Shown: positions 1-9,956 of the stretch, piece by piece | Position numbering within the stretch: the stretch's first letter is position 1 | Layout of the letters: each line of letters starts with the position of its first letter | From: Ancylobacter sp. SL191 | GTDB taxonomy: Bacteria; Pseudomonadota; Alphaproteobacteria; Rhizobiales; Xanthobacteraceae | Direction of reading: 5' to 3' | DNA: 64,000 nt | Assembly: GCF_026625645.1 (NCBI RefSeq) | Contig: NZ_CP113056.1 | Span: forward strand, 248,001-312,000 | The notes under the pieces: model-generated | What the model was told of the DNA's origin: nothing | The model's input: only the letters and a program-made list of their open reading frames with translations | Database searches by the model: none | Translations under genes and position numbers: made by a program

Positions 1-1331
1 ATCTCGGCGCGGATGCCGCTTTTACGCAACTGCGCCACGAGGCCCATATAATGGGCCGTCTGGTCGCGATCCATGACCACCACCACGACCGGGCCGAACT
101 CGGGTTTGGCCTCGGTTTTCAGATAGGAGAGCGCAGAAGCCAGGCGCGAGACGCCGATGGAGAAACCGGTCGCCGGCACCGCCTCGCCGCGGAAACGGCC
201 GACCAGCCCGTCATAACGCCCGCCGCCGCCGACCGAGCCGAAGCGCACCGGGCGGCCCTTCTCGTCCGAGACGGTGAAGGTCAGCTCGGCCTCGAAGACC
301 GGGCCGGTGTAGTATTCGAGGCCGCGCACGACGGAGGGGTCGATGCGGATGCGCTCGCGGCCATAGCCTGAAGCCTCCGCAAGAACGGCAATCTCGGCCA
401 GTTCCTCAATGCCCTTCCGCGATGTTTCGTAGTTTCCGAAGAGGGTCATTAGGCTATCGAGAACACCCTTGTTGCTCTCACGGAACGAGCCACCATAGCC
501 TTTGTGGTGTCCACCCTCGGCCGCACCAGTAACATCCTCAAGCGGCGTGACATCACCGGACTGGAGGGCCACGAAACTGACGACGGTATCAATAGCCTCG
601 TCATCCAGCCCGGCACCCTTGGTGAAGTCGCCGCTCTTGGCCTCGGGGTTCTCCCAGCGGCCTTCGCCGAGCAGGTCGCGCACGCCGTCAATGCCCACCT
701 TGTCGAACTTGTCGATGGCACGCAGCACGGTGAGCCGGCGGCCAGCATTCTCCTCGCCGCCGAGGCCGATGGCCTCCAGCACGCCGTCGAGCACCTTGCG
801 GTTGTTGACCTTGATGACGAACTTGCCGGCCAGCCCAAGCGCCTCCAGCGTGTCGGCCATCATCATGCAGATCTCGGCGTCCGCCGCGACGGTGGGGGCG
901 CCCACCGTGTCGGCGTCGAACTGCATGAACTGGCGGAAGCGGCCGGGGCCGGGCTTCTCGTTGCGGAACACCCAGCCCGCCCGGTAGGAGCGGAAGGGCT
1001 TGGGCAGCTTGTCGAAATTCTCCGCCACATGGCGGGCGAGCGGGGCGGTCAGGTCGTAGCGCAGCGAGAGCCACTGCTCGTCATCGTCCTGGAAGGAGAA
1101 CACGCCCTCATTCGGCCGGTCCTGATCGGGCAGGAATTTGCCGAGCGCGTCGGTGTATTCGATGAAGGGGGTTTCCAGCGCCTCGAAGCCGTAGAGCTCA
1201 TAGACCTTGCGGATGGTCTCCAGCATGGCGCGCGTGCCGCCGAGCTCGGCCGGCCCGCGATCGGCGAAACCGCGCGGCAGGCGGGCCTTGGGTTTGCTCG
1301 CCTTGAGTTTGCTGGGCTTGTCCGTGGCCAT
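1..1331 (-). CDS. hisS: Histidyl-tRNA synthetase, C-terminus cut by window start
   Basis: Charges tRNA-His with histidine in the cytoplasm. The reverse-strand reading frame opens at ATG 1331 and is still open at base 1, giving about 443 residues without a stop. Class II aminoacyl-tRNA synthetase motifs are visible: PRGFADRG near the N-terminus, motif 2 as [16 protein letters not shown], the HisRS signature [15 protein letters not shown], and motif 3-like [13 protein letters not shown]. The frame already exceeds the 424 residues of E. coli HisRS, so this is the longer alphaproteobacterial type. It is divergent from the acyltransferase fusion gene starting at 1480. The family call is firm; only the C-terminal anticodon-binding domain is missing from the window. 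Confidence 0.95.
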   Translation of the reverse strand, partial: MATDKPSKLKASKPKARLPRGFADRGPAELGGTRAMLETIRKVYELYGFEALETPFIEYTDALGKFLPDQDRPNEGVFSFQDDDEQWLSLRYDLTAPLARHVAENFDKLPKPFRSYRAGWVFRNEKPGPGRFRQFMQFDADTVGAPTVAADAEICMMMADTLEALGLAGKFVIKVNNRKVLDGVLEAIGLGGEENAGRRLTVLRAIDKFDKVGIDGVRDLLGEGRWENPEAKSGDFTKGAGLDDEAIDTVVSFVALQSGDVTPLEDVTGAAEGGHHKGYGGSFRESNKGVLDSLMTLFGNYETSRKGIEELAEIAVLAEASGYGRERIRIDPSVVRGLEYYTGPVFEAELTFTVSDEKGRPVRFGSVGGGGRYDGLVGRFRGEAVPATGFSIGVSRLASALSYLKTEAKPEFGPVVVVVMDRDQTAHYMGLVAQLRKSGIRAE

Positions 1332-1417
1332 GGCACCGTCCTTCAAAAGTCTCGGCGCGGTTTAGAGGACGCAGGCGCGGGCGGCAAGACGGCGACTGGC
1401 GGCAGCGGAAGTCAGTC

Positions 1418-1460
1418 TTGACGGTATGTTCCGTTTTATGTAAGTGATCGTTCACTAACA
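1418..1460 (+). promoter_or_regulatory. Promoter with overlapping TetR-type palindromic operator
   Basis: A -35-like TTGACG lies at 1418-1423. A near-palindrome at 1439-1460 has inverted arms AGTGA and TCACT around TCGT and sits where a -10 would be, directly before the TTG start at 1480. TetR-family repressors typically bind such palindromes over their own operon promoter, and a TetR gene is the second gene of this operon. The operator role is inferred from position and symmetry. Confidence 0.6.
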
Positions 1461-1479
1461 AAATGCGGGAGGCTCCGCC

Positions 1480-4400
1480 TTGTTCACCCGGCTGATGACG
1501 TCACGGCGCTTCGCGCCGCTTTTCTGGTGCCAGTTCTTCTCCGCCTTCAACGACAATTTCGTGAAGAACGCCATGGCGCTCCTCATCCTCTACGGCCTCG
1601 CCTCCACGGCAGAGACCGGCGGGGCGCTGGTGACGCTGGCGGGCGGCGTGTTCATCCTGCCCTTCTTCCTGTTCTCCAGCCTCGGCGGGCAACTGGCCGA
1701 CCGCTACGACAAGGCACTGATCGCCCGCCGGCTGAAATTCGCCGAGATCTGGATCGTGCTCGTCGCCTCCTCCGGCTTCGTGCTCGGCTCGCTGCCGCTG
1801 CTGTTCCTCGGCCTGTTCCTGATGGGCACGCTGAGCGCGCTGTTCGGGCCGGTGAAATACGGCATCCTGCCCGACCATCTCGCCCGCGATGAGCTGGTCT
1901 CCGGCAATGCGCTGGTGGAGATGGCGACCTTCGCCGCCATTCTCGCCGGCACGGTGGGCGGCGCCATCGCCGTCACCCACACCCATGACTGGGCGGTGGC
2001 CGGCTTCACCTTCGTCTTCGCGGTGATCTGCTGGCTGAGCGCGCGGGCCATCCCGCACACGGTGGAAGGCGCGCCCGATCTCAAGATCGACCACAATATC
2101 TGGCGCAGCACGGTGGCGCTGATTTCCGAGCTGCGCGCCACCCCCGCCATCTGGCGCGGCACGCTGATCGTCTCGTGGTTCTGGCTGGTCGGCGCGGTGG
2201 TGCTGGCGCTGCTGCCGACGCTGGTGAAGGAAGATGTCGGCGGCACGGAAGGCGTCGTCACGCTGTTCCTGCTGCTGTTCACCGTCGGCGTCGCCATCGG
2301 CTCGACGCTGGCCGCCAAGCTGTCGGAAGGGCGCATCCTGCTGGCGCTGGTGCCGTTCGCCGGCTTCGTCATGGCGGGCTTCGCGCTGTTCCTCGGCGCG
2401 CATTTCGCCGCGCTGACGCCGGCCGCCGCGCCGATCGGCTGGTATGATTTCCTCACCTCGGATGTCGGCCTGCTGGCGGCGCTCGGCCTTGTCGGCCTCG
2501 CCGCGGCGGGCGGTGCCTTCGTCGTGCCGACCTTCGCCTTCGTGCAGGCGGAAGCGGGCGAGGATCGCCGCGCCCGCGTCATCGCCGGCAATAATGTGCT
2601 GAACGCCGCCTTCATGACGGTGGGCGCGGTGGTGGTCGCCGGTCTCCAGGCCGCCGGCGTCGGCCCGTCGGCGCTGCTGGCGCTGATCGGCGTGACGACG
2701 CTCATCGCCGCCCTCCTCACGGCGCGGGCCTTCCGCGGCCATGTGCTGCGCGACCTGATCCGCCTCGTCTTCCGTGTCGCCTTCCGCGTGGAGGTGAAGG
2801 GCGCCGAGCATCTGAAAGCCGCCGGGCCCGGCTCGGTCATCGCCATCAACCATGTGAGCTTCCTCGACGCGCCGCTCATTATGGCGCTGCTCGACCACGA
2901 CCCGATCTTCGCGGTCGATGCCGGCATCGCCGAGCGCTGGTGGATCAAGCCCTTCCTCAAGCTGGTCCGCGCCTTCCCGCTCGACCCCACCCGTCCGCTG
3001 GCGACGCGCGACCTCATCCGCCTCGTCCAGCAGGGCGAGCGGCTGGTGATCTTCCCGGAGGGGCGCATCACCGTCACCGGCTCGATCATGAAGATCTATG
3101 ACGGCTCGGCGCTGGTGGCCGACAAGGCGAAGGCCCCCGTGGTGCCGGTGCGCATCGAGGGGCTGGAGCAGACCTATTTCTCCCGCCTCACCCCGGACCA
3201 GACGCGCAAGCGCCTGTTCCCCAAGGTGCGCGTCACCATCCTGCCGCCGCAGCGTATCGAACTCGACCCGGAACTGTTCGGCCGCAAGCGTCGGCGCGCG
3301 GCGGGCGCGGCGCTCTACGACATCATGTCGGACCTCATCTTCGAGACCTCGCACACCGACCAGACCATCTATCAGGCGGTGAAGGAGGCAGGCGAGCGGC
3401 TCGGCATGGGCCGCCTCGTGGTGGAAGATCCGCTCGGCACCGCGCTCACCTACCGCAAGCTGGTGCTCGGCGCGCGCATCCTCGGCGACAAGCTGGCGGC
3501 GGTCACGGAACGCGGCGAGAAGGTGGGCGTGCTCTTGCCCAACGCGGCGGGCATCGCCGTCGTGCTGATGGGCCTGTCCCGCCATGGCCGCGTGCCGGTG
3601 ATGCTGAACTACACCGCCGGCGCCGTGAACCTCGTCGCGGCCTGCAAGGCGGCTCAGGTGAAGATCGTCGTCGCCTCCCAGGCCTTCATCGACAAGGCGC
3701 GGCTGGAGGCGGAGGTGGCCGAGCTGTCGAAGCATGTGCGCGTGCTGCTCACCGAGGATCTGCGCGCCCAGGTCACCGGTGCCGACAAGTTTAAGGCGCT
3801 GCTGCCGCTGCCCGACCCCAAGCCCGCCCATCCCGACGAGCCGGCCTTCATCCTGTTCACCTCGGGCTCGGAGGGCAGCCCCAAGGGCGTCGTGCTCTCC
3901 CACCGCAACATCCTGACCAATGTGGCGCAGGTGGCGGCGCGGATCGACTTCTCGCCGGCCGACATCATGTTCAACGTGCTGCCGGTGTTCCACTCCTTCG
4001 GCCTCACCGGCGGGCTGATCCTGCCGATGGTGTCGGGCCTGAAGACCTATCTCTATCCCTCGCCGCTGCACTACCGGATCATCCCGGAACTGGTCTACGC
4101 CACCAACGCCACGGCCATTGTCGGCACCGACACCTTCCTCATGGGCTATGCCCGCACGGCCAATCCCTATGATTTCCGCTCGCTGCGCTTCGTGGTGGCC
4201 GGCGCCGAGCCGGTGAAGACGGAAACGCGGCGGGTGTGGATGGAGAAGTTCGGCCACCGCATTCTGGAGGGCTATGGCGTCACCGAATGCGCGCCGGTGC
4301 TGGCGGTGAACACGCCGATGTTCAACCGCGCCGGCACGGTCGGCCGGATGCTGCCGGGCATTGAGCATGTGCTGGAGCCGATGACGGGCATCGAGGAGGG

Positions 4401-4905
4401 CGGGCGGCTGCGCGTGCGCGGGCCGAACATCATGCTCGGCTATATCCGCGCCGAGGCGCCGGGCGTGCTCGAACCGCCGGAGCAGGGCTGGTACGACACC
4501 GGCGACATCGTCGCGCTGGACGAGGAGGGCTTCGTCGCCATTCGCGGCCGCGTGAAGCGCTTCGCCAAGATCGCCGGCGAGATGATCTCGCTCGCCGCCA
4601 TCGACGCCATGGTGGCCGCGCTGCGCCCGGATGCGGAGCATGTCGCGGTGGCTATTCCCGACGCCAAGCGCGGCGAGCGTATCCTCTTGCTCACCACCGC
4701 CACCGATCTCACCCGCGCGGCCTTGCAGGCGCATGGGCGCGAGATCGGCGTGACCGAGCTGATGATCCCGGCCGAAATCCTGCCGATGGACAGCCTGCCG
4801 CTGCTCGGCACCGGCAAGGTGGACTTCACCAAGGCGCGCGTCATGGCGCTGGAGATGATCGCCGCCCGCAACGTCACGGCGGGTGGGGCTGGAGGCCCGG
4901 CATGA
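1480..4905 (+). CDS. aas: Fused LplT-type transporter / PlsC acyltransferase / acyl-ACP synthetase
   Basis: A 1141-residue, three-part protein predicted to salvage lysophospholipids at the inner membrane. Residues about 1-430 form an MFS transporter of the LplT type with many hydrophobic helices (FNDNFVKNAM near the start). Residues about 440-630 are a PlsC acyltransferase with the H-x4-D motif as NHVSFLD and the FPEGR motif. Residues about 650-1120 are an AMP-binding ligase with LFTSGSEGSPKG and YGVTE motifs and a YDTGD motif. In E. coli, LplT and Aas are separate proteins; here flippase, acyltransferase and acyl-ACP ligase share one chain. The TTG start at 1480 is chosen because GGGAGG lies 7 nt upstream; ATG 1492 is the alternative. 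Its stop overlaps the TetR gene by 4 nt, so they form an operon. Confidence 0.92.
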   Translation: MFTRLMTSRRFAPLFWCQFFSAFNDNFVKNAMALLILYGLASTAETGGALVTLAGGVFILPFFLFSSLGGQLADRYDKALIARRLKFAEIWIVLVASSGFVLGSLPLLFLGLFLMGTLSALFGPVKYGILPDHLARDELVSGNALVEMATFAAILAGTVGGAIAVTHTHDWAVAGFTFVFAVICWLSARAIPHTVEGAPDLKIDHNIWRSTVALISELRATPAIWRGTLIVSWFWLVGAVVLALLPTLVKEDVGGTEGVVTLFLLLFTVGVAIGSTLAAKLSEGRILLALVPFAGFVMAGFALFLGAHFAALTPAAAPIGWYDFLTSDVGLLAALGLVGLAAAGGAFVVPTFAFVQAEAGEDRRARVIAGNNVLNAAFMTVGAVVVAGLQAAGVGPSALLALIGVTTLIAALLTARAFRGHVLRDLIRLVFRVAFRVEVKGAEHLKAAGPGSVIAINHVSFLDAPLIMALLDHDPIFAVDAGIAERWWIKPFLKLVRAFPLDPTRPLATRDLIRLVQQGERLVIFPEGRITVTGSIMKIYDGSALVADKAKAPVVPVRIEGLEQTYFSRLTPDQTRKRLFPKVRVTILPPQRIELDPELFGRKRRRAAGAALYDIMSDLIFETSHTDQTIYQAVKEAGERLGMGRLVVEDPLGTALTYRKLVLGARILGDKLAAVTERGEKVGVLLPNAAGIAVVLMGLSRHGRVPVMLNYTAGAVNLVAACKAAQVKIVVASQAFIDKARLEAEVAELSKHVRVLLTEDLRAQVTGADKFKALLPLPDPKPAHPDEPAFILFTSGSEGSPKGVVLSHRNILTNVAQVAARIDFSPADIMFNVLPVFHSFGLTGGLILPMVSGLKTYLYPSPLHYRIIPELVYATNATAIVGTDTFLMGYARTANPYDFRSLRFVVAGAEPVKTETRRVWMEKFGHRILEGYGVTECAPVLAVNTPMFNRAGTVGRMLPGIEHVLEPMTGIEEGGRLRVRGPNIMLGYIRAEAPGVLEPPEQGWYDTGDIVALDEEGFVAIRGRVKRFAKIAGEMISLAAIDAMVAALRPDAEHVAVAIPDAKRGERILLLTTATDLTRAALQAHGREIGVTELMIPAEILPMDSLPLLGTGKVDFTKARVMALEMIAARNVTAGGAGGPA

Positions 4906-5528
4906 GCCTTCGCCCCGCGCGCCCCGTCGCCCGCCCCGCCTCCACCGCGCCCCGGCGCGGCCGGGATGGAACGGAGACGCGCGCGCGGATCGAGGCGGAG
5001 GCGCTCGCGCTGTTCGCGGCCAAGGGGGTGGACGGCACCTCGGTGCGCGACATCGCTCAGGCGGCCGGCCTGTCGGAAGGCGCGCTCTACCGCCACTTCC
5101 CCTCCAAGGAGGAGCTGGCGCGCGAGCTGTTCCTGTCCCGCTACGCCACGCTCGCCCGCGACATCAGCGCGGTCGATGCGGGCGGCGGCACGCTGGCGGA
5201 GAAGGTCGCGTCAGTGGTGGGGCTCGCCTGCCGGCTGTTCGATGCCGAGCCGGCGCTGTTCGCCTATCTGCTCATCCACCAGCACGACCATCTGCGCTAC
5301 GTGCCGGACACGCCGGAGGGCAATGTGGTGGAAGCGGTGGCGCGGCTGATGCGCGGGGGGGGATTGTCCGGCGAGGGCGCGACCCTCACCGCTGCCATGG
5401 CGCTGGGCTGCGTGGTGCAGCCGGCGGTTTTCGCGCTCTATGGCCGCCTCGACGGCCCGCTCGCACCGCGCGCAAACGAGATCGCGGGCGCGGTGATGGC
5501 GCTGGTGGAGCGGGCCAAGGCCGACTGA
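4902..5528 (+). CDS. TetR/AcrR family transcriptional regulator
   Basis: A 208-residue one-component repressor. A basic, proline-rich tail of about 25 residues precedes a TetR helix-turn-helix (ETRARIEAEALALFAAKG, then DIAQAAGLSEGALYRHFPSKEEL). The C-terminal ligand domain is helical and not informative about the ligand. The ATG overlaps the TGA of the acyltransferase fusion (ATGA), so the two are translationally coupled. The palindrome at 1439-1460 is the likely operator, and fatty acyl or lysolipid compounds are plausible but unproven effectors. The family assignment is clear. Confidence 0.9.
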   Translation: MSLRPARPVARPASTAPRRGRDGTETRARIEAEALALFAAKGVDGTSVRDIAQAAGLSEGALYRHFPSKEELARELFLSRYATLARDISAVDAGGGTLAEKVASVVGLACRLFDAEPALFAYLLIHQHDHLRYVPDTPEGNVVEAVARLMRGGGLSGEGATLTAAMALGCVVQPAVFALYGRLDGPLAPRANEIAGAVMALVERAKAD

Positions 5529-5566
5529 AGCGCCGGGTTGTCCGACGCTTCACATCATGATCGCGA

Positions 5567-5587
5567 GGCGCCGGCCTGGCCGGCGCC
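5567..5587. terminator. Bidirectional terminator-like hairpin
   Basis: A perfect 10-bp G/C inverted repeat (GGCGCCGGCC and GGCCGGCGCC, one base between) lies between the converging tetR and ybaB genes. It has no clear T-tract on either side, so it may be a weak or Rho-assisted terminator. Confidence 0.5.
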
Positions 5588-5593
5588 CGCGGC

Positions 5594-5914
5594 TCAGAAC
5601 AGCTTCATGCCGGGCGGGATCGGCAGGCCGGCGGTGAGCGCCTGCGTCTTCTCTTGGATCAGCCGCTCGCCCTTGGCACGGGCTTCCGTGTGGGCGGCGA
5701 CGATGAGGTCTTCGAGAATCTCGGCCTCGTCGGGGTTGAGCAGGCTCGGGTCGATGCGGATCGCCTTCAGCGCGCCCTTGGCGGTGAGGCGCACCGTGAC
5801 CATGCCGCCGCCGGAGGCGCCGTCCACTTCGATGCTCTCGAGCTCGGCCTGCATCTGTTCCATGCGGGCCTGCATCTCCTTCACCTTGGACATCATGCCG
5901 AGAAGGTCTTTCAT
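5594..5914 (-). CDS. ybaB: YbaB/EbfC family nucleoid-associated protein
   Basis: A 106-residue DNA-binding protein that compacts the nucleoid as a dimer. It shows the family pattern: an N-terminal charged helix ([21 protein letters not shown]), a short beta core with [13 protein letters not shown], and a C-terminal helix ending in [10 protein letters not shown]. It follows dnaX by 12 nt on the same strand, the usual dnaX-ybaB arrangement, so it is probably co-transcribed. recR, which commonly comes next in this operon, is absent; the neighbour is the convergent tetR gene. Confidence 0.95.
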   Translation of the reverse strand: MKDLLGMMSKVKEMQARMEQMQAELESIEVDGASGGGMVTVRLTAKGALKAIRIDPSLLNPDEAEILEDLIVAAHTEARAKGERLIQEKTQALTAGLPIPPGMKLF

Positions 5915-5926
5915 GCGAGGCTCCCT

Positions 5927-7854
5927 TTAGAAATCGAGGTCATCGTCCGGCCCGGCATCGTCGCGCGCGGCCATCATTTCGTAATCGTCCAGCGAGCCCG
6001 GCGGCGGGCCCTCATCGGCGACCTGCGTGCGCACATCCACGACCGAGGCGCCGGGGAAGCGGGCGAGCACCGCCGCCACCAGCGGGTCGGCGCGCACATC
6101 GGTGAGCAGCGTTTCGCGGGCGGATTTGGCCTGCTCGGCCAGTGTCGCCTCACCCTCCTCGCGGGAGAGCGCGACCAGCCAGCGCTTGCCGGTCCAGTCG
6201 GAAATCTTGGTCTGAAGCTCCTGCACCAGCGCCATGGAGGCGCCCGGCGCGAGGGAGAATTCCAGCTTGCCGTCCTCGAAGGAGACCGGGCGGACCTGGT
6301 TCTCCAGCGCGAACTTGGCCTTGAGGTCGCGCTTCTGCGTCGCCAGCGCCACAAGATCGGCGAGGGTGTTGACCCCGACGCTCGGCTTCGCCTCCGCTCG
6401 TCCCACGGGCTGCGGCGTGCCGCGCGCGGCGACCGACAGGTGGCTCGCCGCCACAGGCGCCGAGGATGGCGCGGCGCTCGGGGCAAAGCGCGGGGCCGCC
6501 ATGGCGGTGGCCGCCGAGCCGCCGGAAGATCCACCATCCGACGATCCACCGCCCGACGATCCGCCGCCACCGGCGGGCGGGCGGGCGGGCGCATCGTCCG
6601 CGCTATCGCGCAGGCGGCGCAACGCCTCGTCGGGGGTCGGCAGGTCGCTGGCATAGGCGAGGCGCACCAGCACCATCTCCGCCGCCTGCATGGGCTTGGC
6701 CGCCTGCTGCACCTCGGCGAGACCGCGATTGAGCATCTGCCACGCCCGCGAGAGCACGCGCATGGACAGGCCATTGGCGAACTCGCCCCCCCGCATGCGC
6801 TCGGCCTCGATCAGCGAGGGATCGTCCGCCGTCTGCGGCAGGATTTTCAGCTTGGTGACGAGATGGGTGAACTCGGCGAGGTCAGTCAGCACCACCGCCG
6901 GGTCGGCGCCGCTGTCATATTGCTCGCGCAGCTCGGTCAGCGCCTGGCCGATATCGCCCTTCATCAGCGCCTCGAACAGGTCGATGACCCGCCCGCGATC
7001 GGCAAGGCCAAGCAGGGAGCGCACCTGCTCGCCATGCACCGTACCGCCGGCATGGGCGATCGCCTGATCGAGCAGCGAGAGCGCGTCGCGCACCGAGCCT
7101 TCCGCCGCGCGGGCGACGAGGCTCAGCGCCTCCACATCGATGCCGACGCCTTCCGCGTCGCAGATGCCGCGCAGGTGCCGCGCCATCGTCCCGGCATCGA
7201 CGCGGCGCAGGTCGAAGCGCTGCGTGCGCGAGAGCACGGTGACCGGCACCTTGCGGATTTCGGTGGTGGCGAAGATGAATTTCACATGCTCGGGCGGCTC
7301 CTCCAGCGTCTTCAACAGGCCGTTGAAGGCGGCGGTGGAGAGCATGTGCACTTCGTCGATGATGAAGACCTTGTAACGCGCCAGCACCGGCTTGTACCGG
7401 GCCGCCTCGATGATCTCGCGGATGTCGCCAATGCCGGTGTTGGACGCTGCGTCCATCTCCTGCACGTCGACATGCCGGCTTTCGATGATGTCGCGGCAAT
7501 GCCGGCCGAGCACGGGCATGTCGAGCGTCGGAGCGCCCCCCCGGCGGGACCGTCCGCCGGCTCATAGTTCAGCGCCCGGGCGAGGATGCGGGCGGTGGTG
7601 GTCTTGCCGACGCCGCGCACGCCGGTGAGGATATAGGCCTGCGCGATGCGGCCCGAGCTGAAGGCGTTCTTCAGCGTGCGGACCATCGCCTCCTGGCCGA
7701 TCAGGTCGGCGAAGGTCTGCGGCCGGTATTTGCGGGCGAGCACGCGATAGGGCGTCACCGCGCCACGCACGCTCTGCGGGGCCTCGCCGAGATCGAAGCC
7801 GGGGGAGGCGTCGATATCGTCGGTCGCCGGAAGATCAGGGCTGTCCGCGCTCAT
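5927..7854 (-). CDS. dnaX: DNA polymerase III subunit gamma/tau, with apparent frameshift
   Basis: The clamp-loader ATPase subunit of the replicative polymerase. The start ATG is at 7854. Walker [11 protein letters not shown] lies at about residues 77-86, the Walker B region IIDEVHML follows, and the C-terminal tau part ends in an acidic tail ([11 protein letters not shown]); the reconstructed protein is about 642 residues. The frame breaks in the C7 run at 7536-7542 (G7 in the coding strand), around residue 105. Read straight through, translation ends after 180 residues. A one-base backward slip, or one missing G, restores the conserved continuation [14 protein letters not shown]. The break is far upstream of the E. 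coli tau/gamma slip site, so a sequencing error or mutation is as likely as programmed slippage. Confidence 0.9.
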
Positions 7855-7959
7855 GGTCCCTCGCTGCTGGCCCCTTCATATCATCGCGGGGAGCCGATAG
7901 GGCAACCGCGCCGGGAGCCGGGTGGGGAAAAATCGGCGCGGGCCGGAGAGGGCCGGCGC

Positions 7960-8193
7960 TCAGCCACTGATGGACGCGCGGCGTGACAGCCGCCACAGCG
8001 CATAGGCGCCACCGAGCGACAGCGCGGCGATGGCGGTCACGATCGCGCCGTCGAGGAAGGTGTCATGCGGCAGCCGGGTCACGGCGGCGAGGCCGGTGAG
8101 CAGCACAACAGCGATGCCGCCGCGCGCCGCGCCGAGGTTGCCGCGGCGCTCGGAGATACGCTCGCCGCTCGCCATGGCCGCCTCGTCCGTCAT
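7960..8193 (-). CDS. Small two-helix membrane protein, unknown function
   Basis: A 77-residue protein starting at ATG 8193, just beyond the 3' end of the SRP RNA. It has a charged N-terminus (MTDEAAMASGERISERR) and two hydrophobic stretches, about residues 25-41 (GIAVVLLTGLAAV) and 48-67 (AIVTAIAALSLGGAYALW), then a short basic tail. No family was recognised. A longer reading from 8361 would overlap the SRP RNA and is not credible. Codon use resembles its neighbours and the helices are convincing, but expression is unproven. Confidence 0.55.
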   Translation of the reverse strand: MTDEAAMASGERISERRGNLGAARGGIAVVLLTGLAAVTRLPHDTFLDGAIVTAIAALSLGGAYALWRLSRRASISG

Positions 8194-8204
8194 GCGGGAA
8201 GGGT

Positions 8205-8300
8205 GGGAGGCTGGACAGAGACCCGAGACCGGGCTCGTTGGGGCTGCTTCCTTCCGGACCTGACCCGGTTGGCGAGTGGCTCGTCCACCGCCAACCTCCC
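8205..8300 (-). ncRNA. ffs: Signal recognition particle RNA (4.5S/SRP RNA)
   Basis: The RNA scaffold that binds Ffh and directs co-translational protein targeting. The reverse strand contains the invariant apical motif GGTCAGGTCCGGAAGGAAGC with its GGAA tetraloop. The ends pair: GGGAGG at 8300 with CCTCCC at 8205, extended by four more pairs. This gives a 96-nt RNA, the expected length in alphaproteobacteria. It lies upstream of dnaX on the same strand, a location common in this class. Confidence 0.93.
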
Positions 8301-8306
8301 GGCGCC

Positions 8307-8335
8307 TATATCGGGCAGATGCGCGGGCGATGCAA
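8307..8335 (-). promoter_or_regulatory. Promoter of the SRP RNA gene
   Basis: On the reverse strand TTGCAT (8335-8330) and GATATA (8312-8307) are separated by exactly 17 nt. Initiation 6-8 nt downstream would fall at about 8300, which is the 5' end predicted independently from base pairing of the RNA ends. Confidence 0.7.
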
Positions 8336-8376
8336 GACCCCACGCGCCGAACCGTCCCCACCCGCCGAACCGGGAT

Positions 8377-9363
<987 letters not shown>

Positions 9364-9533
9364 TCAGCCGGGGTTAGTGTAGCGACAGGTCGGCCGATGC
9401 GATAAATTACTATAATACCAACAAACTCATCCTTTCGCCGTGGCATCGCCCGGCTGGCGCGGCTATAGCTCCCCGGCCGGCTCGGGCGTGCGCCGGTGGG
9501 TCTCGCCAGAGCGAGCACGAGCGAGGGCATGGC

Positions 9534-9956
9534 ATGAGCGAGGCATCCGGGTTCCGGCTCGATCCACGGCTGGAGGCCGACACGTTCCCGGTCGGCGATC
9601 TCAGCCTTTGCACCGTGCGGCTGATGAACGATGCGCGCTTTCCCTGGCTGATCCTCGTGCCGCGCCAGCCGGACCTCGCCGAGCTGATCGACCTCGACGA
9701 CGCGGCGCGGGCCCGGCTCACCACCGAGATTGACGCGGCAAGCCGGGTGCTGAAGGCGGCGACCGGCTGCGACAAGCTGAATGTCGCGGCGCTCGGCAAT
9801 ATGGTGCGCCAGCTCCACATCCATGTGATCGCCCGCTTTACCACCGACGCGGCCTGGCCCGGCCCGGTATGGGGCGTGGGGCAGCGGAAGGACTATGCGG
9901 CGCCGCAGGCCATGGTGCTGGCCGGCCGGCTGCGCCGCGAATTGGGGTGTGCCTGA
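9534..9956 (+). CDS. HIT family nucleotide hydrolase-like protein
   Basis: A 140-residue histidine-triad protein, probably a nucleotide hydrolase. The triad region reads NMVRQLHIHVIAR: compared with canonical H-x-H-x-H, the first His is Gln while the central nucleophilic His and the third are kept. GAGGG lies 6 nt before the ATG. Its stop overlaps the ATG of nudC by one base (TGATG), so the two nucleotide-pyrophosphate-active proteins are translationally coupled. The substrate cannot be told from sequence. Confidence 0.88.
   Translation: MSEASGFRLDPRLEADTFPVGDLSLCTVRLMNDARFPWLILVPRQPDLAELIDLDDAARARLTTEIDAASRVLKAATGCDKLNVAALGNMVRQLHIHVIARFTTDAAWPGPVWGVGQRKDYAAPQAMVLAGRLRRELGCA

Noticed and set aside
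1501..4734. A 1077-residue open frame on the minus strand opposite the acyltransferase fusion
   Set aside because: It has His/Arg/Gln-rich low-complexity composition typical of an antisense frame in GC-rich DNA, while the opposite strand encodes three clear domains.
7536..7542. The dnaX frame break as the standard tau/gamma programmed frameshift
   Set aside because: The E. coli site lies after the ATPase domains and uses A AAA AAG; this break is near residue 105 and would give a dead fragment.
5654..7567. A 637-residue plus-strand frame opposite dnaX and ybaB
   Set aside because: It is a shadow of the dnaX coding strand with Arg/His/Gly bias, no motifs and no ribosome binding site.
7960..8361. 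Longer version (133 residues) of the small membrane protein
   Set aside because: Its extra N-terminus is the antisense-free read-through of the SRP RNA gene; the ATG at 8193 just after the RNA is more sensible.
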